Shown here in pieces: positions 12,011 to 24,417 of a DNA stretch of 64,000 nucleotides (position 1 is the first letter of the stretch; every line of letters starts with the position of its first letter). The DNA is from Sistotremastrum niveocremeum HHB9708 (taxonomy: Eukaryota; Basidiomycota; Agaricomycetes; Sistotremastrales; Sistotremastraceae): NCBI GenBank assembly GCA_001630475.1, contig KV419415.1:104748-168747 (forward strand), read 5' to 3'. The notes under the pieces are model-generated. The model saw nothing but the letters and a program-made list of their open reading frames with translations, searched no databases and was not told the origin of the DNA. Both the position numbers and the translations under genes were made by a program.

Positions 12011-14336
12011 TCAATCTCGTCTCGCCCATGCCATCTGTATATGATCTGCGTGTTTCGCGCTACGCGCAACAATCGAAATCGGAAATACCTCTGGTTCACT
12101 GGAAAGAGAAGAAGAAGCTTCAGTCCTCTACGAATAACCGTGAGAAACTCGACGACTCACACGTTAACTCCAGCTCGCCAAGGGACAGTGTCGGGGTCGA
12201 CATCCACATCGATCCCCTTGTCGTCCTTTGCCTTGGATATCTTGAACGCCCACAAGAGATTCGCAATTGCTCCCCACAATATTTGACCTGCGACGTAATT
12301 CCCAGGGCATTCGCTGGGGGAAAGCATGAGAAAGGAAGGTCGGAGACACGAGACAGAAACCTACCGACGACCGAATCTGATATACCGATTAACCTTGAGC
12401 CATACATTCACGTAGGAATAACATACCCGAATGACCAATGACCGTCGACGAAAGAAAATTCTGGATCCAGTTTGCCTTCAGGAGTAGCTTGATAGTAGCG
12501 TTCTGGTTCGAAAACTCGAGGATTGGAAAAGTTGTCGGGATCGCGATGCATATTCCAGACTGAGGGCTATCACCCAAAGTCAGTCGTATGCTTTGGATGA
12601 CGTGTCTCGTCACTCACGAATATCAATGTGCCTGCTGGGATCTGAGTTGTATGTCTTATCAGCGATCGATATCCACTGATAAATTGAACGAATACGAACT
12701 TCGTAACCTTTGAACGAATCGTCTTTCGTCGCCATATGCGGGAATGCCAGCGGCGTCACCGGAACCCATCTGAGCGCCTCCTTCACGACAGCAGACATAT
12801 ACGGCAGATTTGCACGGTCTGTCCAAGAAGGAGGAGAGTCTCCTAGAACATCATCCAACTCCTTCTGAGCCCGTTCGACGAAGTTGGGCCAGTTCACGCA
12901 GGCGAGCATGAAGCAATGGAGAACGCATGCGCTGACGAAAGTCCTGCAATTCGAAGTCAGAGACATAGCGATACTTTAAAACGGCGCACTGACCCAGCCT
13001 CGAAAGCACTTCCTCCCAGCTGACGACCATTCAGACTTTTAATAGGGGAAAATTGAAGTTGGGGGAGCTTACATAAGCGATGGAAAGATCGTCAAGGCCA
13101 GACTTTTCCTGCGCTTCCCACGCCTTCGACAGGAAACATTCTTCGTTGTTGATGTCTTTCGTTCGTTCCTTCACTTCAAGAGCCAGGCGAGTGAAGAGCT
13201 GAATATACTTCAATCATTTGGTCGCATCCATGAATGGCTGTCTCACGTCTGCTTCTTCCATGTGCTTCTGGATGGCAGTCTGGCGCCAAGGAGCCAAGGC
13301 ATCCGGCAATTTCTCCATCCACGGAAATGTGCTGGGTAAAACTTTGAGAGCTGACTGATAAGCAGTTTCATGTTTTACTTACTCGACCCAATGCATACCG
13401 GGCAAGCCCTACATATCCGTAAGCAAAGAGAAGACTTCTCAGAAGAAAAATACTTACGTCGAGATTGAAAGATTTATTACTCTTGATGATCGCGTTGAGA
13501 TCTTCCTCTCGACCTTCAACAGGAGTCCCGTATACGATACCCATGATCAGACCAGAGGTAAAACGGGTCAGATTTACGGCGTATTCTTCCGGTTTGGTGA
13601 TCATATCGAAAAGGAGTTTCTTGATCTGTTGATCCTGTCGCCATTGGTACGCATGCAGAGCTAAGATTTGACTTAGGATATTCATATGTGAAAAGGTCTT
13701 CAAGCGCGGACCTTCGGGACGAAACATTAATTTGAACATCGCACGCTGCCTCCTGAACTCCAAGCCATCCGATAGCAGGAGGAGACGCCTGTTGTTCGAA
13801 CGATAGTGCGTCGCATAAATACTGAACTTTCTTGCTGAATAATTATTAGCACGTTTTGCTAGCTGAAGTCCACATAAGAATCTGCGAGAAACTTTCGTCG
13901 TGATTGGTGTACTCACGAGTTCCTCCGCGTCATTGGGATCGCTGAGCAGGAGGACATTCTCTCCCATGATACGGAACCACGCCACAGGACCTACATCGCC
14001 GTCAATACCCGTCTTCATTTCTTCAAATACGCTCGAACCGTATTTCAAGGCCATTTTCTCGAACCATTGCCAAGTACAAAGGTTGGGAACCTGAAGCGTA
14101 TTTCCTGTCATTTCGAATGTAAGGTCGTTCGATACAAGTGGCTAAGAATCTTGCATACCTATTATAGGCAACCCGAATGGGCCAGCGGGACGTTTCTTTG
14201 GTATCCAATAAGCCCCGTATGCGCAGATGAGGCCAACGGTAACAAAAGTCAAGAATGTTTGAGTATAAGGATGAGAATATATTGCTGTCAATTGATCCCG
14301 TTCAGGGTACACTTGCTTGTTGACGGTGGAGTTCAT
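12011..14336 (-). CDS. Cytochrome P450 monooxygenase
   Basis: Fourteen exons sum to 1641 nt and 546 aa: 14336-14159, 14104-13917, 13862-13712, 13660-13458, 13408-13383, 13331-13247, 13198-13073, 13019-12994, 12943-12700, 12641-12614, 12559-12427, 12376-12365, 12313-12161, 12098-12011. An N-terminal membrane anchor (FLTFVTVGLICAYGAYW) is followed by the hinge KKRPAGPFGLPIIG. The I-helix reads GGSAFEAGTFVSA, the ExxR motif is KEALRW, the meander has FEPERYY, and the heme loop is FGFGRRECPG with the Cys ligand. All key residues are intact, so an ER-bound monooxygenase is expected. The heme loop is split over three exons, the middle one only 12 nt. Exons 5, 8 and 10 are also tiny (26, 26 and 28 nt), so automatic models are likely to be wrong. 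A role with the adjacent prenyltransferase is possible. Confidence 0.92.
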
Positions 14337-15494
14337 TTCGAGTGTGCAGAATCCGAGGGCTTTGAAAGAATCTGTACCGCTTCCAGGCTCTCGTCACTTT
14401 AAACCTTCACCTGCCGACTCACGGATTTTCCAATTTCTGGAATATTGCGCTCGAAGGCTGAAGTCCCAACAATCGTCACATTTTCACCTAACGATATCCC
14501 GAAAGGTTCTCAAAATGAAGCCTTTCCTCAAAATCGAAATGCCATCGATTGGAATGAACCGTGATCCTGAAACAAGTAAGTTACCTTCCTCCATCACTTC
14601 TTTCCCCGAGTCCAGTTTCAAAAGAGGTCAAAGCTACATTTTCAAGTATGTGGATCGATTTGTTTGTGTTTTGATCCTGATGGCTGACAAGCGCAGTTAC
14701 GCGACTTGGGCGCGAGTTTCGACTTGATTAAGATTAGTGGAATGTTGATGAATAACCTTAACGATGATGTTCAACTAGAGCGTCTCCGACGCAAATTCTT
14801 TTGCGATGAAGCTACTCGACAGACAGACGCTACGGCCCTTCACCGCAGCGCTAGGACTTCCGAGTCGATCCGACCCTGAGCGCCGTTTTTGTTCGAGCCT
14901 GATGCAACAACCTATATCGAGCGTTCAAAATAGCTTGACGCTGTAGTAGTGTACCTGTCATATGATCAGAATGTCCCGAAGAGCGTAGTGTAAATCTTAA
15001 TCAATAGTACGTCCCGAATAAGAAAGCCATTTCCAGACTGGCAGGTGTCATATCTGCATATCGCTAAAATAGTATTGGAAAATTCCAAGTCGAGAAAACG
15101 GGGGCCAGGTAGCATCAAGCGCCATTTTCTCAATCAACAAAGACAACTACGAGCTGTGCGAGAATGAAGGTCGAAATTCGTTGCCGGGCCGATCAACCGG
15201 GGTGTCGGATGTTCGGAGTTCTGTGATCCATAATAAGGACGTGTCTTCGATGAGTCGGGGCGATCATTGATCGAGAATTAAATGCAAACGATCGTCCGTG
15301 TAGCGAGGTAATGTCCGGGAAGGTATATGAAAATAAAGATAAATTAATGACATATAGTGGACTGATGACATTTGGCGAATGGAGTGGAAGGCTTGGCAAA
15401 ATTTGCACGACAGAAAGTTCTGAACGCAGCTTATCGTCTAGGAACGTTCGTCAATTATAAGTTGAAATACAACAAGCAAAGTGAGAACTTACCC
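14337..15494. other. No gene recognised
   Basis: Upstream of the P450 start, a frame at 14317-14727 (+) looks like chance coding. Nothing with a recognisable domain is visible up to the F-box-like gene. The P450 promoter should be at the left end. Confidence 0.45.
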
Positions 15495-16463
15495 CTATTC
15501 ACTGACGTGCCGCCGGGTTCGCAGGCGAGCCTTCCCTCGATCCCATAAGCTCTCACCCCCTTTCGCAGCGAGCCTCCACCTCAGTCTAATCCCGTTCTGA
15601 TCGCACAAGCCGCGTATCTGGGCAATATTCGGCCCCAGTGCCTCGAACCGTTGCGGATGTCGCTCGTTGCCCTGGGGGGCCAACAAGGAAAGTATCTGGG
15701 CTGAATGCGAGTCCTTATCTGACGACCGCACATCGGGAATAATAACAACGATCATCTCCAACCCACGGATCTCTATTAATTCCTTCAGATAAGCCTCCAC
15801 TCGGTTGCAGACCTTTTTCCAGTGCATCGCGTTCGACGGATATTCCAAAAGTAACGCAAGGTGCGTGAGATGGGGATTTTCGAGCAGAAGGGATGGTTTG
15901 GGTGGATGTGCCGTGGAGATCAGAATCGTTAAATGAGTGCATTCACGAAGAATTCTCGGAATAGGGCTTGGCCAATTTTCATTGGCAACGTCGTCTATCA
16001 TCACAGTGACCCGAAGTGATCGGTCGATGGAGTCTCTTTTACACATTGCGAAGTCGTAGTCTGCGAATTGGCTGTCACTCTCAATGATACAGCTCAAGAA
16101 TGTAACTGCGAAATCTATGGCTTGAGTGCATCGGCTTATGACTTTGGCGTAGGATCCTGGTAACCCAGCCAGATAGAGGTGTCGAACGTGGGCATAACTC
16201 GAGGGGTGCGCAAGCTCTTCAAAGAGTCGAGATCGATGACTGCACGTCAATTCGACGACAGAAAACAAAATAGGGATGGCCCTGTTGAACGATAGACAAT
16301 CGTGAACATACGCATCCGTCTTTAACAGTGATTATTACCAAGAATGAACTTCTCGAGAAACTTGTGTCAACGAAACGGCAGTCACTTTATCTTCACTTGC
16401 AGCGATCTCAATAATCAGCCGAGTCAACTCTCGCGGAAGAGGCGGAAAGCTTGAATTTGACAT
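15495..16463 (-). CDS. Small F-box-like protein
   Basis: Two exons (16463-16339 and 16281-15495) sum to 912 nt and 303 aa. The N-terminus reads FPPLPRELTRLIIEIAA, then VSLTQVSREVHSWAIPILF, the Agaricomycete form of an F-box-like helix bundle (Leu-Pro, Glu-Leu, then a Trp in the last helix). The rest has the usual pattern of these proteins, with PSSYAHVRHLYLAGLP after the F-box and later leucine-rich strands (CTHLTILIS, NPHLTHLALLL). Such proteins are thought to present targets to SCF ubiquitin ligases, but the target is unknown. The intron falls inside the codon of the conserved Trp. It is not closely related to the three F-box genes at the right end of the window. Confidence 0.75.
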
Positions 16464-17025
16464 AAATTACCTATTTGAGGACCGGTAAGATATAATCCGG
16501 GCTTCGATCGAAATACCGCGACTCACTAGACGATGGATTTTAATCCACTATCGCTTGGACTATCGTTGCGTTGTTGGTGGTTCAAAGCGGAGTTTCTGAA
16601 TTGAGACTCAGGAGGGTGTGACGTCACATGTGCTGCCGATAGCCGAAGCCGAAGGTCGGCCGGCGCGTAAATTTTGTCTCTCACAATCTGCTCGAGTCAG
16701 CTGAGCTCGTCCTCGCCGTTGAAGCCTTTGCGCTCTTGACGCTTCAAAGCAGAACTGGATGAATTCTACAATTATGGCCGACCTCAACCGAAAATCACCT
16801 TCTATTCCTTCGTGATAAATTTGGCTGAATGGGTGTAACGTCAGGAACGCTGCTCTTGTACAGATTTGGTGTTGGCTGATGGATGTCGTTGTAGGCCCTT
16901 AGAGTCCAACTCCGCATGCAGTCCGTAACGCACACAACCCCAAGGCACTACTTTGAGACCAGTCGGCGACATGGAGACGTTCTACCTCTCCCTGTCTTCT
17001 GCTACGGCCAAGAATATTGCCTATC
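16464..17025. other. Intergenic between divergent genes
   Basis: About 560 bp separate the F-box-like gene (-) from the broken NACHT gene (+). Both promoters should lie here. No further gene is visible. Confidence 0.5.
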
Positions 17026-19190
17026 ATGAATTTGGATCTATTGAGTGCGTTTCGCGTCTTTAATCGAGGCTCAGCCTAATCACATATAGTTCACGAGCTG
17101 TCTGGCTTACCAGGAGGCGAAGAACATTCATTAGCGAAATTTTATATCCTCGTACGCTCGCCCTTCGGAGAAGCAAGACTTTCCGACGTCAAGAATGGAA
17201 GCGTATCGGAGGCGCCTTTACGGATTAGTGCCGAGAACGACGAGACCGACATAGAAGTTGTAGTAGGTCGGGTCAAGAGGTTGCGCGCTCACGCAGTGTT
17301 GGGACGGTCTGTGCGGAAGGTTCGTGACCTTCTCTGCCAAGGAGACGAAGTCAACAGTATGTCCAAATTCCTTGAAAGCTCATTACAATTTAATCAATTC
17401 CAATCAGAAATCCACATCACCTTTGAGGAAGGAGTTCATTCGAGTTGCCTCTCCCTTGTCCTCTCGGCACAACCTACTCTTCTCCAAGACTTGCAGGTCA
17501 CCCTTGACGCGAGTGAAGCAAACGCGAAGACACTTCGTCCTGCTCGTCATTCGGACGTTCTGTCTCGTGCTCCCGACATCTCGATTCTCGAAGATAGTGC
17601 TTGGGTGCAGCTCTTCAAGCTTTTTAATATCTCTGACCAGATCATGTCGGTTGTTGATGAATTCGCCAAGGTACGTACCGCTCACCACTCGCATTGTTCT
17701 CGCATTGATAACTCCTAGATCCACCCGCTTCTCAACGTTGCTTGGAAGCTTATGACTGTCGCCTACAAGGTGAATACCTCTGAGTTCGTCATATCTCCCC
17801 GTCGCTGATAAGGCTTTGTACAGATGATCCGCAGTCAACAGAAGCGAAACGGAAAAATCGTGACTGTCGTCAAAGCCATGGTTGAGCTTTATTCTTTCGC
17901 GGAGGACAGCTCTGCTGCAGTCCGCATGATCGAAGCAAAAGCGCTGTTCGAAGAAATTATCCAAGAAACCGTAGCTTTTGCCCAATTTCTCTCGCAATAT
18001 GTTCGTAGGAGCTTCGCCCGTAAGTCATAAGGATTATTGTCATGGTGGTCCTCGACTAATCGCCGTCATGAAGGGCGGGTTGTGAGCGGTGCATTTTCAG
18101 GCGTGGATGACGTAATCGAGAAATTCGACAACCGGTTTCGGAATCTGCATTTCTCCTTCACCACTGGAGTTGCCATGAACACCCATGAACTTGCCCGCGA
18201 AACATATCACCGTAACAGTACGTCCAATCTCTCATACAGACAAATTCGACTCTTACATCTGTTGCAGGAGTAGGCTTCATCAGTGTGAGACTGCCATACG
18301 TCAAACTAGCAGGATCCAACGTTGCGGATAAATGTCTCACTGCAACAAGGGTGTCTCAGATGAACAATCTCATCTCTTGAGTGACCGGTGATATCGAGGA
18401 GGAGAAAGCGAATTGTCCAGTGTACTGGCTCACAGGCGAAGAAGGCAGCGGAAAGAGTTCTATCGCGACATCCCTCGTGGACCAATGCTGCGATGCCGGA
18501 TTTCTCATCGCACCCTTCTTCTTCCAACGTGGACACAAAGAACGCGGATCCCCTCAGATGCTCTTCACAACTTTCGCCATCGACCTCTCCTTCCGCGATA
18601 TTGATCTTGCTGACAAGATTGCTTTCGCATCGCGCCCAGGATCCGATATCATCAGACTTCGAGACCAATTCAAGAATTTGGTCGTCAACCCATTGCGATC
18701 CACCCCCCTATTATGTCGTGTTCTTCTCGTTATCGACGGCTTAGATCAAAGCGGCACTCGCGATGAACGCAATGAACTCCTCTACGCTATCACCGATATG
18801 GCCCCTTCCTTACCGGACCACGTCCGACTCCTCATCACCAGCCGAGAAGAAGAAGATATCACTACTATATTCAAAGCCCACCTCTCCGGAAGTTACATTC
18901 ATGAACGAATGGACACGAAGTCGGAGGAAAACAACCGCGATCTCGAGATCTATGCCACTCGCAGGTTTGCCGACCTCGCATCATGGCATTCCCTAGCTGG
19001 AAAGCCAGATATTCAAACTGGATGGCCTGGAGATGACAGGCGGAACGCTTTCTTACGAAGCTGTGATGGAAACTTCGGGAAGGCTGCTAGCACGTTCAGA
19101 CATCTTCAGCGGGCATGGAAGCCTGATTCAGAACTCAATGTGTATCTGGAGAAATTCCTGCCGTCGGTCACTGGAGAATCCGAGTCATAA
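17026..19190 (+). pseudogene. NACHT NTPase gene, broken by an in-frame stop and 3'-truncated
   Basis: This is a diverged paralogue of the intact NACHT-WD40 gene at 19418-24417. The first exon, 17026-17044, is 19 nt like that of the paralogue, and is followed by a possible C2-like region (IHELSGLPGG, FYILVRS). Then comes the shared helical region, including IHPLLNVAWKLMTVAYK, which is its own 51-nt exon in both genes. The NACHT part has a P-loop (TGEEGSGKSS) and Walker B (VLLVIDGLDQ). In the segment just before the P-loop, the codon for the Trp conserved in the paralogue (SWIAR) is TGA at 18378-18380, and no plausible intron removes it. The frame also ends at 19190 shortly after the NACHT domain, with sequence missing there and no WD repeats. 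Most likely a pseudogene; two separate products are conceivable. Confidence 0.75.
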
Positions 19191-19417
19191 TCACCTGTAT
19201 GAGTAATCACGCGTGCTACTTTTACTGCAGCTTCACCATGCGATAGTCCTATAAACTCTGGGAGGGATCTCGATATCGTGTGCGGCTCTAGATGCATTCG
19301 AGATGTCCCAAGCGAACCTCTTATGAATGAATGCATAACATTATTATGCTAGTGTACTGATTATAATAATATCAACTTCTCTTATGTGGTTCGTTCGATA
19401 GATGTAGATGCGTGTAT

Positions 19418-22400
19418 TTAAGCTCGGAACTCTGCTATGAGAATCGAAGCAACGACGCTGGCGTCCTGATAAACGGGATCAGGCTCGTCCTTCGGGAACA
19501 CGTCATCCATGGCAATATCGGATTGAGGGCCCGTTTCCGCTGTTGGGAGGTCAGAATCGGTTAGGTCGATGATCTCCAGCGAGCCATGCTTGACATAGGC
19601 TACTCTTCCGGAGTTGGAAATGGCAATATTGTGCGGGTCGTTTCCGTCCAACATGAATATTGTTTCGCATTTCTGGTTTCGGATGAGGTTGACAACTCGA
19701 TGGAGTCTGAGATCGCCGCCTGAGATGCCGTTTTGGACCATCGGAAGAGAATGAAAATCCCACTGAACATCAAAGAACGCAGGTATTAGGAGACGAGTCT
19801 CGTCGCCAGAAAAGGAAAATCCGTTGTTCGTCTCGACGTGCACGATTCGCGGAGGTTCAGGTGCGCTCACGTTCCATACGAAAATGGAAGGAACACTATT
19901 GCTCGAGAGTTGCGCGGCCAAAAGAGAGCCGCTGGGAGACAACGCGATGTGTGCGAAATGAGATATCGATGACTCCGGTGTCACATTATCCCCGAAAGAA
20001 TAAGTTTGCACCTGCCTGCGCTCATCGATATTCCAGAGTTGAACTTCCGATGAAGAACAAAGAGCTAAGAGAGGTTTGGAAGGGTGCCATGCCGTACCGA
20101 GTATAGCACCTCCGTCGCCTGATGAGTTAAAAACCAATTCTCTCGTCCTGAAATTGGCAACAACAACACTTCCATCATCTTTCAAACGACAAGCGATGTA
20201 GAGTTCGCGGTTGTCCATTGCCGAGGGTCCGGTGATGACAGCGCCAACGCTGATTATCGCGACTTGACGACCTGACTTCGTTTCCGAAACCAGTATTTCT
20301 TTCGACCGAGGAACCATGACGAAGGAGCCAGAAGGCGAGAAGGACGGTACTCCGAGCTTGCTCTTTCCCGATATTTGGCAATGATCCGAGCCACGCATGA
20401 GCACCGGTTTCGGAAAGTGTGTAATATTTCCAGCCCCGTCTGCCGCTACAATCTGAACGCAGTTCGGGCAGAAGTGAGATGCCAAGGATGATTCGCTTAT
20501 CTCGTTGTAGCGAAACCCAGCATTAAGCCAGCTTGATACCGGCCGGACGTGTTCGGCCTTATGCGCTCGATAATCTGGTATGAGAAGAAACTCAACAGCG
20601 TGACAATGGATGCATTGTCCCATAGCGCTGAGTCCGTCCCAGGTGAAGCGCCAACCTTGGACTGATTCGGAAAGCGTCGTCGTCGCTATACGAAAGCCAG
20701 TATGACGGTCCAAGGTGTACACAATTCGCCCGACCATCAGGAGTAACGTATCCGGTGACCCTCCTTGCACCATGTCATGGACCTCTTGGCGTATCGCGAG
20801 CGTGAACGCAGTGGTTCGAGAACTAATGGCACGAGAAGTAACTCCGAAGGATATTTGTCCAGCGCTCGTGTTCATATGGCGGAAGGTAGCGAATAGGAAT
20901 TGAGAATCTCTCGAGAAGCACACAGAGACCACTTCTCCGATAGCATCATTCACAATAAGTGATGCTGTCTGCGCATGCCAGATAGTGAGATCCTGATTTG
21001 ATCCCGCGGCAATGTATGATCCGTCGAAGGAGAAAGAGCAGCAATTGATCTCGGAGCCAGAAAGACATTCAGCATGCAACACTTCAATTCCCGTTTCAAC
21101 ATCCCACAAAGAGACTTCGCCGTTATCTTGACCAACCAGCAGTAACCGGCCATCTTTTGAGATCGCGATAGCAGTGATCAAGAACTCGGATGCGACGGAA
21201 GGCAGTGAGAGGGATGCGGAGTAACTTGTGGTTTCCCACACATCTACTATCCCAGTGGACGATAAGGATGCGAATCGTCCACCATCACCGGAGAAAACGA
21301 TACTGATTACCTCCGCGGGGCTGGCATTATGAGATGATCGGAGGTGAACTGATGAAGACCACACTCTCGGAGCTCTCTTTATCACTCGCGGAATGCCGGC
21401 ATATCTGGATCGAAAGTACGCAAGAGGAGATTCGTCTGGGATAAGGGGCCAGACTGAATCGTAGATTCGCCAACCCGCGTGCGAGATCATCGGAAACTGA
21501 CGGCAAAGCATCTCCATACCACCAAGTAGATGATACAGAGCTTTAGAAGCGCAGGTGGTACTCTAAAGTCGGATGAGAGACTTGTTTGGTGTAGCTAATT
21601 ATAAGACTTACCGACATCTGAACCCGCACTTCGCTCAGAAACGATATGATATCGAATCCGCGATGCACAAGGCACACTGCTTCCAACCAATGGATCGCGT
21701 GGCGGGATAGGAATTTCTGGATTTGGCCGGCCAGATATCCATCGTCATCGGGTTCGGACTGGAGAATGTGGTTGATCCAATGGACAATCGCGTAGCGCAG
21801 CTCTTCAGCAACATTTTTCTCCACGATATCGGGGATTTCGTGCACTTGATCGAGCCCAAACGTTGCGACAGGCAGGTCGCACGTGTTTCGACGGAGCTGG
21901 TCCATGACGCGGAGGCATTGCAGAGCTAATGCGCGGTGATGGGCAGCATGGTCAATGAAGCCTCTCGTATCCGTGCATCGCTCAGAGTCGGTGACAAATG
22001 CAGAATACGAAGGGTGAAGAAAGCGGATGTGTGAGGCAGGTGTTTCGCCGCCAGCGAGAAAACTTTTCAGCGACTCGAGGATAAGTCCGATATCTCCGGC
22101 CGAAATGTTCAGTAGCCGCCCGAGAGCAAGAGTCGACATCGAATCCCCAGCCACAACGAGAGTTCCTATAATTTGTTGGTATAGTTGATTGTATCCTTTT
22201 TCGTGCCAATGTCCGATGCGCCGGAGGCAACTGAGATATAGTTTGTCCAGCGAACCGTATGTAGTGACCGCACCGCAGGTCTCGTCTAGGATGGCGTTCA
22301 GTTCGGTATTGGGATTGAGAGCTTTCTCGAGGACCGTGAATGCTGTCGATGGCCAGATGAAAAGTCCGCAGCTCCGATCAACCAAAGCCTTGATACGGTG

Positions 22401-24417
22401 CTCCCCAGGCCAACTTTCATCGATATTCGGCTTCCCCTCCCGCATCTTCTGAATAGCCAGGTCTTTGAATCTCCCGCGCACGTACGTCTCTACGTCTCGC
22501 TTGTTCTCCATGGATTGAATGTCGAGCGTTCGATGGATAAACTTTTCGGGAGACAGAGACTTGAATGCTGTGCAGATGTCGTCTTCTTCCCGGCTACTGA
22601 TAAAGAGGCGTACATGGGACGGGAGCTCCGACGAGCGGTGAATGAGGACAGAAAGCAACTCATTTCGACGCGATTCCGCGCATTCATCGACAGCATCAAT
22701 TATGATGACGATCGGGGTGAGTACGTCAACCGAAAGAAGGGGTTTGAGGACGAGCTTCTCGAATTGATCATCAATGCTTCCGACCGCCATATTGACGGAC
22801 TTCACGAGAATCTGCTCTCCGAACGCAGGGTGGAGGGTGGCCAGATTGATAGCCAATGTGGCGAAGAAGTTGGTGGCATCGCTCCGCTCCATGGATTGTT
22901 CGTCGAAGTGGAAGCTTGCGCCAAGGACGCCGGCTCTGCAACATTCCGATGTGAGACTGGCAGCGAAAGCTGTCTTTCCGCTTCCGCTGAGACCACTGAG
23001 CCAATAAAGAACGCGTTTTTCGTCCCCTTCTCGTGATCTGGCTATCCAAGACATGACGTCATCAAAGACTTCTTGCCTGGTGCCCGGATAACAATGCTCT
23101 GAGACATGCGTTTCTGCCAGTCTGACGTAGGGAAGGACATGCGTAAGGCGCGCAGAATCTAGGAAGTCGATTACTACGTTGTCGACTCAGAGACACGTAA
23201 GTGCTTACCATTACGCGTTCCTTCGAGTAGGCGCATGCTGTCGAGTATGAGACCCTCGTTGAATTGAGATTGCAAGTCTCGGAAGGTTTTCTCGAAGTTT
23301 TGGATCGCATCTTCCGCACTTGAAAATATTCCAAAGAGAACACGTTCTACTCCGTCGGGTTAGAAGATTTCAGTGTGATTATTCACGAACGTACTAGGAA
23401 AGCCTCTTCTGGTGTATTCGCCGATGAAGGTGGCACACCGCACAGTCTCCTCAACGATGTTGCTGACGACGTCAGATAACCTCGAGAGGCTAGAGCGCGC
23501 GTCGACACTCTCCACAAACCCGTATAGATTCGTCATGGTCTTCACGAGCGAGATGACACGTTGATCTCGCTTGCTCTGAGAACGAATAGCCTGCAAATGC
23601 AATGACGATTTTTGAAAGCTTCAGAAGACTGATTTCTATAAATACCTTATACGCCACAGACATAAGCTTCCATGCCAAGTTAGCGAGAGGACAGATCTAT
23701 GAAGGGATTGAGATATGTTTGAACTTCTATTCCTTTCACAGGGAGACCTACCGATGCCAAACCATCGATCAAGGAAGCAACGGCAGAGAATTTCTCGAAT
23801 ACGTTGAGAAAGTCGACCCAGACGCTATCCTCCAGGCTGCTAGGATCGGGAAGATCGTGCTTGAGAAAAGAAGGCGGCGCGAGATGATCGACGTCCATCT
23901 GCGCTTTGGAGAGAAGCCTCTCCGTAGTTCGTTGGGAATTTGGCTTTGAACGTAGAGACAGCGTCAAGTGAATGCAGGCGTTGAGATCTGCCAGATCGAA
24001 TAAAATCGTCACTTCTATAAGAATGTGTTGGGATGCTTGGATACTCGAGTCTGATTGAAATATCACCCACCTTCGTGACCCTCTTGAGCGTCCATAAGCT
24101 CTCCGACTGCATAAGTCACTACCCCTAACGACTTGTCCCTCTTTCGCGTCCTTTCCTGCACGAGAGCAATGTCCAGCTCTGATTCCCGACTATCCACAGA
24201 TATATCGAGAGGGGTATACCAGTCGGAATGTTTTGGGTCCCAAACATCAGTGCGATGCACCTCAGGTCTCTCGTCGCATGTGCTGATGGTGACGTATAGT
24301 TGGGGAAGTTCATTGTCGATCGTCTGCGGAGTTCCTCGAGCCTCGTTTACTAGAGAACCAATGTAAGTTGAGGTTCATACAAATCCAGAGACGAATACCG
24401 AATATTTCAATGTCCAT
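19418..24417 (-). CDS. NACHT-WD40 STAND protein (fungal NLR-like)
   Basis: Eight exons (24417-24399, 24349-24071, 24014-23752, 23696-23646, 23590-23395, 23346-23209, 23158-21612, 21562-19418) sum to 4638 nt and 1545 aa. Residues 1-110 look C2-like (LPQLYVTIST, WYTPLDISV). Residues 110-310 form the helical region found before NACHT in many Agaricomycete proteins. The NACHT domain starts near 370 with P-loop GLSGSGKTA, Walker B IVIIIDAVDE and the sensor-like LFISSREEDD. A winged-helix-like region follows (LGRLLNISAGDIGLILESL). The C-terminal 680 residues hold degenerate WD-like blades ending in VDVWETTS, VSLWDVETG, LTIWHAQTA and QLWNIDERR. STAND proteins of this design are signal-gated switches, in fungi tied to self/non-self recognition. 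All motifs are intact. It is head to head with a DUF6535 gene. Confidence 0.9.

Noticed and set aside
18381-19190. A separate short NACHT gene starting after the TGA
   Set aside because: No ATG is near; the sequence before the stop aligns with the paralogue in the same frame, so a nonsense mutation is simpler.
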